From NCBI GenBank assembly GCA_964035545.1, contig OZ037766.1, forward strand, positions 29,288,173 through 29,352,172: DNA of 64,000 nucleotides. The letters run 5' to 3'. Under the pieces are notes generated by a model. It did not search any database. It saw nothing but the letters and a program-made list of their open reading frames with translations, and was not told the origin of the DNA. The DNA is from Bugula neritina (lineage: Eukaryota; Bryozoa; Gymnolaemata; Cheilostomatida; Bugulidae). Both the position numbers and the translations under genes were made by a program. Positions 24,051 through 35,529 of the stretch are shown here, in pieces. How positions within the stretch are numbered: position 1 is the stretch's first letter; the number at the start of each line of letters is the position of its first letter.

Positions 24051-27000
24051 ATATATAATGTTATGTATTATAAAATGTAACATATATTACATATAATATA
24101 ATATATAATATATATTGTATATATCATATATAGTATGCTATATATAATACAATATATATAATATAATTCACAGCAGGTTGATTTGCAACTTGGTTTTTCC
24201 TAATAGCTGAATAACCTAGCTGTGTATTTCTTTTAGCCAACAACTTATGTGAAACTGGAGCACTCAAGTGTGAACAGGAGTGTAACTTCAATCAGTGTCG
24301 CTGTCGTTCTGGCTATTACTTGCTGGATGACAAAACCAGTTGTGGAGGTAAGTAATAATGTCACAGGTGTTCTTGTGGGCTGACTGAGCTGCTTAAGAAT
24401 AATCTAATAGTGCAGCTTGCCACAAAGCTCAGAGTCAGTTTAGCTATGTTTCTATATTACAGACGTAAATGAGTGCCACAGTAAGAATGGCGGATGTGAG
24501 GGCACCTGCACCAACAATGTTGGCTCCTTCAGCTGCAGCTGTCCAAAAGGGAAATATCTCAGCAATGATGGCAAGTCTTGTACTGGTATGTATATTTGCT
24601 ACTAAAATGTTTAAGTTATGATTATTTAGTATGTCATATCATGTTCTACTTAAAGTTTTAGGATGAATGATTATTAGCAAAACTTAAAAATGTTAAACAC
24701 TTATGTAGAAGCTTGAGTATTAAAGGAAGATCAATGTTTTAGAAATATATGTGTAATAACAACTTTTCCTATGTACCTGTTTTATTAAAACTGTTAATTT
24801 CACAGCAATAACATGCACTGCTGCACCAGCAGTAGCTGATGCTGAGATAACATGTACAAACAAGAAGATGGTAGATGGTACAGAGTGTACATACAGCTGT
24901 AAGCAAGGATTCAAGATAACTGGAAACAATAAAGTAGTTTGCAAAGGGAGAGACTGGCTAGGCACAGTTCCACAGTGTAAGCGTGAGTTTTTACATGCGC
25001 AGTAGAGAGTGTGTTTTTATAGCTGACAATATCTACTCATATTATATATATTTTTATATAGAAACATATTTATACGGGACTAGTAGTATTATCTACTCAT
25101 AAAATGTCGTCTAAACTAGCATATATAAGGTTATGGCGTATGTATTCAATACAAGGCAGGGAGATATATCTTAGTTCACACAAGAAACATTAGCTTTCGC
25201 TGAAAGCTTTCTATAGCTTTTTCTCTAAAAGCTCGCGTAGCAACAATGCTATAATGCAGCAGTATTTCTAAGGAACTGTATAGAAATAGATAAATGTTGG
25301 TGACAATGTGTATAGGATTTTATAATGCTGAAACTTTAAACATGATTATTTGCTTAATAATAAGTCACAGGGCTATGAAATAGAAAAGTGAGTATAACAG
25401 TTAATAGATAGCAAAGTATAGTTGTTTTATCTGCTGGTTTACTATTATTCTACGAAAAAACCAGCTATTAGATAAATGATAAAGTAGAAAAGGTGTCATG
25501 CTACATGTTGACTAAGCTCTAGAGTGTAGAGTTTAGTGCACAACTTTGAACAGAAAAGTTATATAAAAAAACTTTCGAATTGACTTGAAAATTCACTTAT
25601 AAGATAACATTATGATACATAGTAATATTATAAATAATGGTTGAATGCCTTTACTAATTTTATTCACATACATCATTTAATAGTGTATGATAAAAACTCA
25701 ATTACTGTACACTCAGTTCAGATATTTTTTATAAACTACAAATTATTATTTATATAAATCTGGTAAGTCTGGAAGTTTTTAGTAAGCTGCAACTATTGAC
25801 ACAAAATTATTTAACTACTAACCACTTTTTGTGAATTCTCTTTTAGATACTTTAGTAGGAAAATTGTCTACCCCATTTTATTAAGCAATAATCACGGTTA
25901 TAACAATTAACTTACAAAATGTTCTAGCACATATATACAGCTGCTATCGGTAAGTTGCTATATTTATATAATGTAACTACACACAGAAACTGATAGATGC
26001 CAGCTGGACAATGGTGGGTGTGAACAACTCTGCTGGGCGAACACTTGGACTTCCATCAGGTGCAGCTGTAAGTCAGGATTTCAAATACAAACCAATGGGA
26101 AGAACTGCACTGGTAAGTATTAGTGCTTGTTTTATTCATAGCCTAGCTCGTTGTTTATATAAGTAATGCAACGGAATAAAATATTTATACAGCATTTCAT
26201 GTTTTATATTATCTTTTTATATTTTTATTTCCATAACAGCTTTACTTCGGAGTTGCCCACTTTTTATAATTTTCATTTTGCATTTCAACACAACTCAAGA
26301 CACAACAAATGTGCCAAATACCACTTTTTCAGCAAATAAGTTTAAATGTTATTTTTTAGTAGAAATTAACAAACACAAAGCTGTTTCTATAAAAAACCTA
26401 GTCTGCTTTATTAATCTATATATCTAAAATCTATATTTATTAGATTCTCACCCTTTAACAAGTGTAAATGATTTCAAACATTTTGTTTATAAACTCAAAA
26501 TTTCTGTTTGCTGACTCTGTTTACAGATATTGAGCCACCTACTATAACCAAGTGTCCAAGTGATGTGTACTCCAACACAGTTCCTAAAAAAGGGTTTGCT
26601 TTCGTTACCTGGCAACTTCCTGAATTCTACGTGAGTTTCTTTTTCCTGACGTCTAAGCAAGCGTTAGCCAACAGTGTTTTAAAAACAAGTGACCAATCAT
26701 ATATATATTATTTAAATAAGAAGCTGCAGCTTAAACTAGGAATTGAAAAGGATCTCATGAATAGAGAAATATATTAATATTTTATAATTTTATATAATAT
26801 GTTATTAAAATGTTATATAAAAATAGCATACATATTATCATGAATTATTATTTCTATTATGCTACATTATTATTATTACCACATGTTATCATGCTTAGCT
26901 AAATAACATCTTACACAGAGTTTATTTCTACATTTATAAAGAGGCTTACATACTTCATTACTATTATTTATATATACATATGTATACTTTTACCAGGACA

Positions 27001-30000
27001 ATGTTGGAGCTAGTATAGTAAAAGGACCAGTCATGCAAGATCAAATTGGGGGAATATTCAACATCGGCCCTCACACTGTCGATTACACTGTGAGAGATAA
27101 AATAGGCTTAGAATCTTACTGCTCTTTCAAGATTAAAGTAAATGGTATGCTTATAGTATAGTACATTACCAGCTATTGCAAGAAATGCAATTAAGTTTAT
27201 GCAATGCGGGAAATAGTATATAAAAAACAAACTATATTTAGTTATAAAATACAGAAATGGAAAGTTGGCTATAACTGCATAAGTTTCATTGTAAAATTAG
27301 AATTATTATGTGTCCTAATAAGTTATTATTTATTAGCCTTAAAGAGTATTTAAAAATATAATGCATAGAACAATTTATATATACACTCTTTATGTTTCTA
27401 ATCCTCAATGATATTTAGCATCACAATTTTTATCAGAATTGTAATTTTGGTTTTAGATTATATAGAGGGAAGTACACTAAAATAATTTTTACATATTGAT
27501 AACTAAAACTGAGATAAATATTTTAGAGATTTGTGCTAGTAATAAAACAACAACAATCTTTATAATTTTGGGAAGCAAATTGTCCAAAAATTGAAATAGT
27601 TATAATTATTTTCCCTAATGCCATACTGTTATGTATACCCAACAGACGTAGAAGCTCCGGACATGTTTAACTGCCCAGGAGAACAAACCTATGAAATTAT
27701 CTCTCAACAGCAGAAGATTGAAGGTTAGAGGTTTTTGTTACAGTTAATTTCATTATGTTTGTCATGTCTACACTTTAGTATATAGGTATCAAGGTCAGCT
27801 ATTAGTATCAAGAGCTGCTATGCTAAATAAGATAATTCAAACTGTGCAAAATAATCACTTTTAAAGACAAAATATGCAAATTACCATAATATGTTATTTT
27901 TTTATTAATAATGGTTAAGCAAAATATGTTATTTTGGTGAGTTTTCCATTTTGTGGCTCTATGAGATGGAAAATTATTCAATAAATAGTGCAACTGTTGG
28001 TAGCCAATTTACTACATCTATGCAAGAAACCCTGATTAAAAAGGCTTTTTATTAAATCAGGCTAAGGACTTATTTAAATGAGGCATAGGAGAAATTATGA
28101 CTGGATGCTCTTTCTAACTTCACCACTAGTGTTTGGACCCGAACCACTGACTTCATGTTTGCTAGGCCAGAACTCTAATCACGACACCACGGTTGTTCTC
28201 TAGTAGCCAACTCACATCTGGTTGGTATTATTTCCACACAGAGAGGCAGTCCAGGTAGTAGCATGTGATTCCTAATTTAGCCTGTGCTCTTTACATGTAG
28301 CCAATTGGCAGGAGCCATCTTTTTGGGATAACTCTGGCAATGTAACAGTCACCACAGACTTGCCATCAAACAAGCTGTTGCAGCCAAGGTCACAGGAAGT
28401 TCACTACATAGCAACAGACCCGTCAGGGAACTCCGTCGTCTGCACTGTTAAAGTTACTGTCAATGGTAAGTAATCATATAACATGGTACAACACTAACTG
28501 GCTGTATGAACCAAGGTTGTTAATGAGGGAATCATGTAGCGTTGAGAGGGTTTGCATTCTTTAGTATAGTGTCTTAGCATGTTTCCTCAATGGCTGGTCA
28601 AGCACTTGGCTAAAATGACCAACCCACATGGTGAGTTTTATTGCATTTCAATATTTTCCAAAATAAATATTCTTTTTAAGATTCTTGTTTAATCATACCA
28701 GGGCAATTATAATTTAATTATTTGCAAAGAAACATAGAAACTTCCATAATGGTTTTTGATTGATGTTGATGTAGCAGAAGGGTTTGCAATTGTTAGGGTT
28801 TGTTTGTGAAATATTTTCTACCCTGTAATAATATTACTATAACAACTAAAAGAAGAAAGATGTACATTCAACTCATAGCCTTTAAACTGTGATTATTTTT
28901 TAGTGAAGGAGGCTAACTGCAAGGCGTTCCCGTACCCCATCACAGGAGGAACCATTCAATGTGATGAGTTTGTGTTTGGTACTCAGTGCCGGCCGCAGTG
29001 TGACAGTGATTACAACCTGCTGAATGACGGACTTGCCCCTTACTACACTTGCTATGGGGATAAATGGAGGCCTGATCCTCAACCAATCAGCTGTCCAGGT
29101 GACCATATAATCCAAATGTACATTTATAAAGCTGTTGTGCAGTGTTACCCATTGCTGAATGGTGGTAATTAATATGCTAAAATAATGAAATAGACTATTT
29201 GGCTGCAGCTGTTATAGTTGTTAAACATTGAAAGCATAAGTTGTCCGCAATATTTTCTCATATTAGAGCAACTATTTTTAAAAAACATCAGATTGAAATG
29301 TTTTATGTTTATATGTTGAAGCTTACAATTCTATCCTATTCTACTACCAAAATTATTATTACGTTCAAAGAGAGTCACCACATGAAACTAGTAGTATAAG
29401 TTGAGGTTTGGTAAATCAGAGTTATGCAATGGAAGGTTAAAGTGTCTAGTTATTCATTCTAGAGAGCCCTTTGACAAATCTTTAAATTTTTGAAAATTAA
29501 AATAGATTTACGAAAAGCGCAAAGAGGTCCAACATTGACATATGAAGTAGCCTACAAGCATATATGCTTTCCTCAAAGAACAATCTCTATACCACAACTT
29601 GAGAAAACAGCTACCACGCTAGTGCAAAGGTAGGTTTTACTGATCTTTTGAGGTAGATATAATGAATAAAACATAATAAAAAGTTAAGTTAGTGAAGCTA
29701 ATTAAGAACTTTATTGGCTCCAAATTTTCAGGTAGAAAGTTTATTGCTCAGGAAAATAGACTAATGATGACATGCATTTTAAAGGAAAGCTAATATCACT
29801 ATGCTATTGTGACTGGAGTTCTCTTATGTCTATAATTCTCACTGTCAAAAGTGAATGAAGCTATTCGGCTCACAATTGAAATTACATTCTAGAAAACATG
29901 TGTCAAAATGAACATATTTTTTATAAGTTTAAATGATACCAATTTGATATCCCAACAGGATTTATAGGAATCTTGCAAGAGTAACCCTAGGTTTCAGTAA

Positions 30001-31097
30001 ATAAGTTCAACACTATTAGCCTAGGGCCACATGGTGCGTATTTTCGCATGCGAAAATTGAAATCACAAGTAGTAAAGGTGTCCACTGTACGCGTTGAGAA
30101 AACATTCGCACTTGTCGCTCAGCATTCTCAACGCAAGTGCGAATCGTCTCTGTCGTCATCACCTAATTGGCTGGTAGTTATTCAGCGAGCCCAATTTCTT
30201 TATTTTAGTGCTACATTCCAGTAAATTGCGTTTTATTGAAAGCGAGTGCGATTTAAAAATGAAAGCTTTATTTATCACGCATCACTGACGCTACAGTGGA
30301 CACCTTTGCTACTTGTGATTTCAATTTTCACATGCGAAAATACGCACCGTGTGGCCCTAGGCTAAAAACCAGCAGGATATGCCCGGTATATTTAGGCTTC
30401 AACATGGTAGATACAGCTCAGCTTCTTTACCAGGTACAAGAAGGTTCTGTGCCCGACAGCAGGGGACAGCTGTAAGCTGACGGTGAATGCGCAGGTTCAG
30501 TGTTCAAGGGACAGCGTGTCGCTGCTGATCTCTACATCAGAGCCGGTCAAGTCTCCATCCACCAGCAGATACATGCAGCAGTTGAAAGATAACATCCGCA
30601 AGAACCAATCAGGTAACATATCTCTTTAGGAGAACCAATAGAAAATAATGTAACAACTGATGCGTTGGTAGGCCACATCATGTGAGTTGTATTTTATTCT
30701 AAATGTGTTGGACAAGAAGTGAGACATCTCCTTAGGGAACCGATAGAAAAAGACTGCAATAACCAATGTGTAGGTAGGCTACATAACATGAGATGTCATT
30801 GTATTCTATGTGTTGAACAGGATTGTTTCTGTATACCGCAATTGATTCCGTGGTTGCCTCACCTGTGGCAAACAGTGAAGGGCTGAAAGCAGTTCCCAAA
30901 ATCGATTTTGCCTGTAAAGCTGGAGATAAGATGGATGCTACAGAATTAAAGTGCTGTAAGTTTTAATTTCTTTTAGCCCTGGTATATTTATCCAGTGTGT
31001 AATAGAGGTTATAGACCAAGAATTAGCTGTTGCATTATGGTACTTGGGTTAACCTAGCTAACTAAAAATATGATTTTACATTTTAGATTCCAATTGA
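18966..31097 (+). CDS. Secreted astacin-like pseudoprotease with EGF, sushi and HYR modules, 20 exons
   Basis: Exons: 18966-19052, 19858-20023, 20590-20725, 21291-21472, 22236-22454, 23024-23143, 23828-23950, 24237-24347, 24463-24585, 24806-24982, 25987-26112, 26527-26630, 26997-27144, 27646-27723, 28301-28465, 28904-29098, 29506-29629, 30434-30612, 30821-30955, 31087-31097. Total 2709 nt, 902 residues, phases consistent throughout. Signal peptide 1-21; propeptide ending KR at 59-60; astacin domain about 61-263 with its four structural cysteines; EGF 264-303, calcium-binding EGF 304-344, EGF 345-381, calcium-binding EGF 382-422; sushi 423-481; EGF 482-523; HYR 524-607 and 608-688; sushi-like 689-753; unassigned C-terminal region 754-902. 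The zinc motif reads [11 protein letters not shown] (160-170), with Gln for the catalytic Glu, and the Met-turn reads SLMHF, with Phe for Tyr. It is probably an extracellular binding or matrix protein. Weak points: the exon 1 donor (GTTCGT), exon 17, and the last exon (read-through at 30956 would stop at TAA 30964). Confidence 0.85.
19342..19478 (+). repeat. Dispersed repeat, copy A
   Basis: About 137 bp in intron 1 of the astacin-like gene, alignable to 57906-58053 at roughly 80% by eye. Shared blocks include GAGATGGCCTAAGTTC and TCTAGAACACAGGCTTTTCT. Class unknown; possibly SINE- or MITE-derived. Confidence 0.75.
23977..24057. repeat. (TA)n microsatellite
   Basis: About 40 TA units with one interruption, in the intron after the second EGF exon. 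Confidence 0.95.
28100..28202 (-). repeat. tRNA-derived SINE-like element
   Basis: Read on the minus strand it has an A-box-like GTGATTAGAGTTCTGG and then a B-box-like GTGGTTCGGGTCC, with tRNA-like spacing. It resembles the element at 51485-51572. It lies just upstream of exon 15 of the astacin-like gene. Confidence 0.55.
30019..30362. mobile_element. 344-bp MITE with long terminal inverted repeats
   Basis: The left end (GCCTAGGGCCACATGGTGCG) and right end (CGCACCGTGTGGCCCTAGGC) are inverted copies. The inverted repeat runs inward about 65 bp with few mismatches (TTTTCGCATGCGAAAATTGA, then AAAGGTGTCCACTGTA). TA flanks both sides, consistent with a TA target duplication and Tc1/mariner-type mobilisation. 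An inner inverted pair, ATTCGCACTTG and CAAGTGCGAAT, is centred near 30122. There is no coding capacity. It lies in the intron between exons 17 and 18 of the astacin-like gene. Confidence 0.85.
30613..30820 (+). repeat. Intron made of two tandem copies of about 105 bp
   Basis: The whole intron between exons 18 and 19 is two diverged copies. Shared words include CTTAG-G-GAACC-ATAGAAAA, GGTAGGC-ACAT and TATGTGTTG-ACA-G. The second copy ends in the functional acceptor TGTTGAACAG; the first copy has TGTTGGACAAG at the matching place. Confidence 0.7.
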
Positions 31098-31164
31098 ATA
31101 GAAGACACAACTGGAGTAAATTGGAATTGTCTTACCTGGTGAATGAGCTTATATTGTAGAAATC

Positions 31165-31224
31165 AATAAACAAATAAATTTACAAACAACTTGTGAACCA
31201 ATTATATATGGTATAAAATTTATT
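31165..31224. terminator. Facing polyadenylation signals of convergent genes
   Basis: AATAAA on the plus strand at 31165-31170 and 31173-31178 serves the astacin-like gene. TTTATT at 31219-31224 is AATAAA on the minus strand and serves EXOSC9. The two 3' ends therefore abut or overlap within tens of bases. Confidence 0.65.
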
Positions 31225-31354
31225 TATGTACAGTTAGAAAATCAACCTTCACAGTTAGGAAGTTAGTGTACAAAATAGATAATTGTCTACGTCTTAAGAT
31301 GACAGAGGTGAGAAATATATGTCACATAGAGGGGATAACCCTCGCCATAGATCA

Positions 31355-34300
31355 TTATCCGGGAGTACTTAGAGTTACTGTCTCTTCCTCTTCACTATCG
31401 CTACTTGGCGGTTTAGCCTTCTTCTTCCCACGAGGCTTGCGCTTCCGGGCAATCATTTTAGTCTGTTCGGAAAGTGGAACTTCCTGCTCGAGTAGACCCC
31501 ACGTCGACTGACCACCCAGACCCACTTCCTGTAGAAGATTATAATATAAACTTGAGTAACATGTCTAGTAACACGTATCACATAGTAATAAGTCAATGGG
31601 CTATCTAAATGTTGCAGATATTGGGAAACTTGTTAAATGATGTACTATCGTAAAGAGAAAACACTAATTAGATTTTCAGATTTAAGAGGTAGGTAGAGTA
31701 ATGGAGAAACTTGGATTAGAAATATTGCAAACAAAGTTATGTTCTCATGAAACAGTAAAAACAATTCAGCTAATATTTTATTTGAATACTTCACTTAAAT
31801 CTGCAAAACCCAGCAACCACTCAATAATAGAAATGATAGACTAATACAAGATATAGCATTTGTATATTACGCAAAACGCTGCAAGTTAATAAAAAAATGG
31901 CAGGATATGCGATTCAAGAGTTCACGGAGACAACCAACATAGTTTGCTACTACAGCTCCACAGAACGACATACAGATGTGTGTTGAAGTATAATTTATAC
32001 AAATAATCACTTACAGCAGTGGCCTGCAGTTCCGCTATCTTTGCCTTCTCTGACCTCCAATGTTCATCTGTAACCGTATCCATTTCATCAGCACCACCTG
32101 CACTCACTTGCTCATCACTGTCATCCACCTGCTCGTCACTGTCACTGCCTGTCTCTACCTGCCTATCACTATCACCTGCTCCCATGTCATCTGATGACAC
32201 TCCCTTCTCTACATCTGGCCTCAACTTCATGTTCTTTTTTACCTCCTGAAATTATAGGACGATATTGTGAAATATGCTGATTACAGAAAACTAGCAAAGT
32301 AAAGGCAGACGCCTGCTTTATAGTAACATGGCAACACTAGATAGCATAGAACTTGGCTGAAATAATTCTAAACAAAGCTTACAAATATCATAGCAAATAA
32401 GTTATTAAAGTTTAACAAGCAAACCACTGAACCCAGCAGTTTGATAGAATTATAGGTAACACCAACTTTTGAAGCAACATCCATCTTTGTGTAGGTGTTG
32501 AGTTCAGCTGACGAGGGGCCTTCACCGCGATCTCTAGATTCTTTGTCATTCTGTAGAGCTCTGTGTATAAGCTCATTTAACTGCAGCACTTTACTGGCCG
32601 ATATGTTTGTACACATCGACACCTGAAGTCATGTAACAGATGGGTATCAGACGGATAATAATATTACATTCAATGCTTTGATACTTTCATTTGTAAATGG
32701 GTCACAAAGCACAATATTCCATAGAAAAAGACTATATTAACTTTAGTTTTATTGAAATTTCAGCATTTAATTTCTAAAGATGATTGGAAATTGAATATTC
32801 AAACTAAGAGAACTTAGAACTGTGAGGTCATTGAAAAGAAGGTAAATTACTAGTGATCATACCTTATTCTGCTCAAATGAAAAGCTTCCCATTTCACTTT
32901 AGAAAGTTACTACACAGAGAAAACAATCCTCTAATTAAGAAAAAATCATCAACCTAATTAGCTTCAAACACAGCTTATTGGTCTCACACATGTTAAAATA
33001 ACAGAATTAGTTTGAGTTACCAACACTAACACAACGATCTCTAACTATAGACTCAAGGCAACAAGCAATGACCTCTACCTATAAACTTAGGGCAACAAGC
33101 AATGACCTCTACTTATAGGCTCAGTGCAGCGGGTAACTAACCTGGTCTTTGTGCAGTAAATGTGTCCCACTCATATGTAGTGCACATATTTCTCTGTGCT
33201 TATTCATAGCAATAATCATCTGTCCCTCCATCACTCTCTCCTCCTCATACGAGGCGTCCAGTAACAGGTACTTCCTGTGAAACAATACAAAAACTATTCT
33301 AGAGTCTAGACATCAATGTAATATTAATAACATGACCTCTAGTACTCCTTACACGAGTAGAATCTATAACTAGCAAATTTCGTATTAGCTGCAATGCCAT
33401 TAGTCCCTTTAGTGGGAAGACAACTTCAAATTATATGAATATTTATTTATAATCAAGGCTCAACTAAAATAGATTATTCTTGGGCTGAGGTAAAGCTGCA
33501 ATAAGTGTGACCACAAGATAGACAGGTTTAGTTCATGCATCTAACTAGGTAAAGGACAAATGTGTAACAAACAGCATATCCTTTCAACAACATAGTTCTG
33601 ATAAGTGACTATGTACTACCACTCATTATACCTACTACCTAACTATCGGTAAAAAACGTTTACCAACATTTACCACACACAAATCACACATAGCTCCTAG
33701 ACAAACCCAATTCATAGAAAATCAAAAAGACATTAGTATATATTATTTAAACATTAGTACAAATTTGATAAACTTTCAGTTTTGCAATATTGGTGAAATT
33801 ATTGAGAATTTAGTGAGATTTCATAGTAAGAGTTTCAGCCATTATAAATATTTCAAACTATTCATAATGATTAACACTAGCAAACTGTTTGTCGGTCTTA
33901 CCCCGAATGAAAGAAGGAGAAACTGGTACAGATTGGCATATGGTGAACACTGAGGGGTATGTATGCCTTCTCGTCCTCTGGGTGCTACAATATTACAAGG
34001 ATATAAGGCTAACCTCATGAGAACATAACTTCTTCCATCAGAACAGAAACATTAAAACATTACTTAGATTATACTGCTGAGAGAGTTTAAATATAAGAAT
34101 CCGTACATAAGAGTTCAATATCTCACCTGACTTAGTAATAAATTACTAACTGATTACTAGTACCAGTAGTATGTAGGACTACTACCTGATTACTAGTACC
34201 AGTAGTTAGTAGGAGTACTCCAATTGAGTTTTAGCACTAGTAGTCAGGTAGTAGTCTTACTGAGTACTAGCGCTGAGTATTAGTACTACTATTGTGTATC

Positions 34301-35489
34301 TGATGTGCGAAGTCATGCCAACCACATTATTATTCAAATAATTAAAACTAAATTATTTTTGAAACATTTTTAGTAGCTACTGTCAAAAGCAAAAATATGA
34401 TGAAACTATTTAAAATAACAAAAGAGAAATTAAATTAAATCAATTAAATTTATTCCTAAAATTATTAAAATAATAAAAATCATGGGCACAGTAGACACAC
34501 TTGCCCCATTTTGAAAAAGTAAACTTAAAACCTCATGTTTAATTAAGAAAATAACGAAGAAGATTATAGAAATGATGGAAATATTGGTGAAAATATTTTT
34601 TCGACTTTAACACAGAATAATATTCCAGAGAAGTGTAATGCTTCTGGCTTACATTTTCATAACTAATGCCTTGTTATTTTTTAACATCACTGATTACATC
34701 TGCATTACTACAGAAGGAAAGTGAGTGATTCTGGACTCACAATAAACACTTTGCCATCACTGACTGTGACGTCAGGCCTCCTGAAATGGGCTAGAGCAGA
34801 AATGGCAGCCAGACTGCACGCATCTAGAATGTTCCCAGCATGATTCAAGACTTTGACGTCTACCCGCACCTCCCAGACCTGCAAACACAAACACATTAAA
34901 ACTGTAGCAGAATTTCTAGTAAATTGGGAAACAAAGAAAAGACAACTTCAAACACAACAATCATCGGAAAATTGACTTCAAACAACAATTATTGCCTTGC
35001 GCACAAAATTCTCGCAACTGCAGGTACTGCATTGAATGAAACTCATCAAATGAAACAAGGAGGGTACACAAAATATTATTTACTAAGCGATGACTTGAAA
35101 CTTATACACATACTTAGAAATACATTAATTTTATTAACGGAAGGTGGACAGCTACCTCCAAACCCTTGCATTCTCCCTCCCTCCCTTCCCTTGGGGGAGG
35201 GAGGGAGAAAGTCTTGGCCCCCTCCTCCCCAGGGGATCAGGGCTACGGTAACACTATCAATTAAAAACTAGTAATCATGTATTTTATGTTGATACAGGTC
35301 TGCTAAAATTGGGGAAGCATTAGTTACGAAAACTTGTTAACAGTTTTGCATAACAAGTAGTTGTTCAAAAGGTTAGTGCTGATTATTTAGAAGTTGTGAT
35401 CTCGTGAACGTGTATAAAAGTATTTCATCAACACCCAAAAAAAATATGGAACGCTTCACGAATTTGCGTGTCATCCTTGCGCAGGGGCC

Positions 35490-35529
<40 letters not shown>

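Noticed and set aside
35161-35240. C/G-rich block considered as a CpG promoter
   Set aside because: It is a simple CCCT/AGGG hairpin with almost no CpG.
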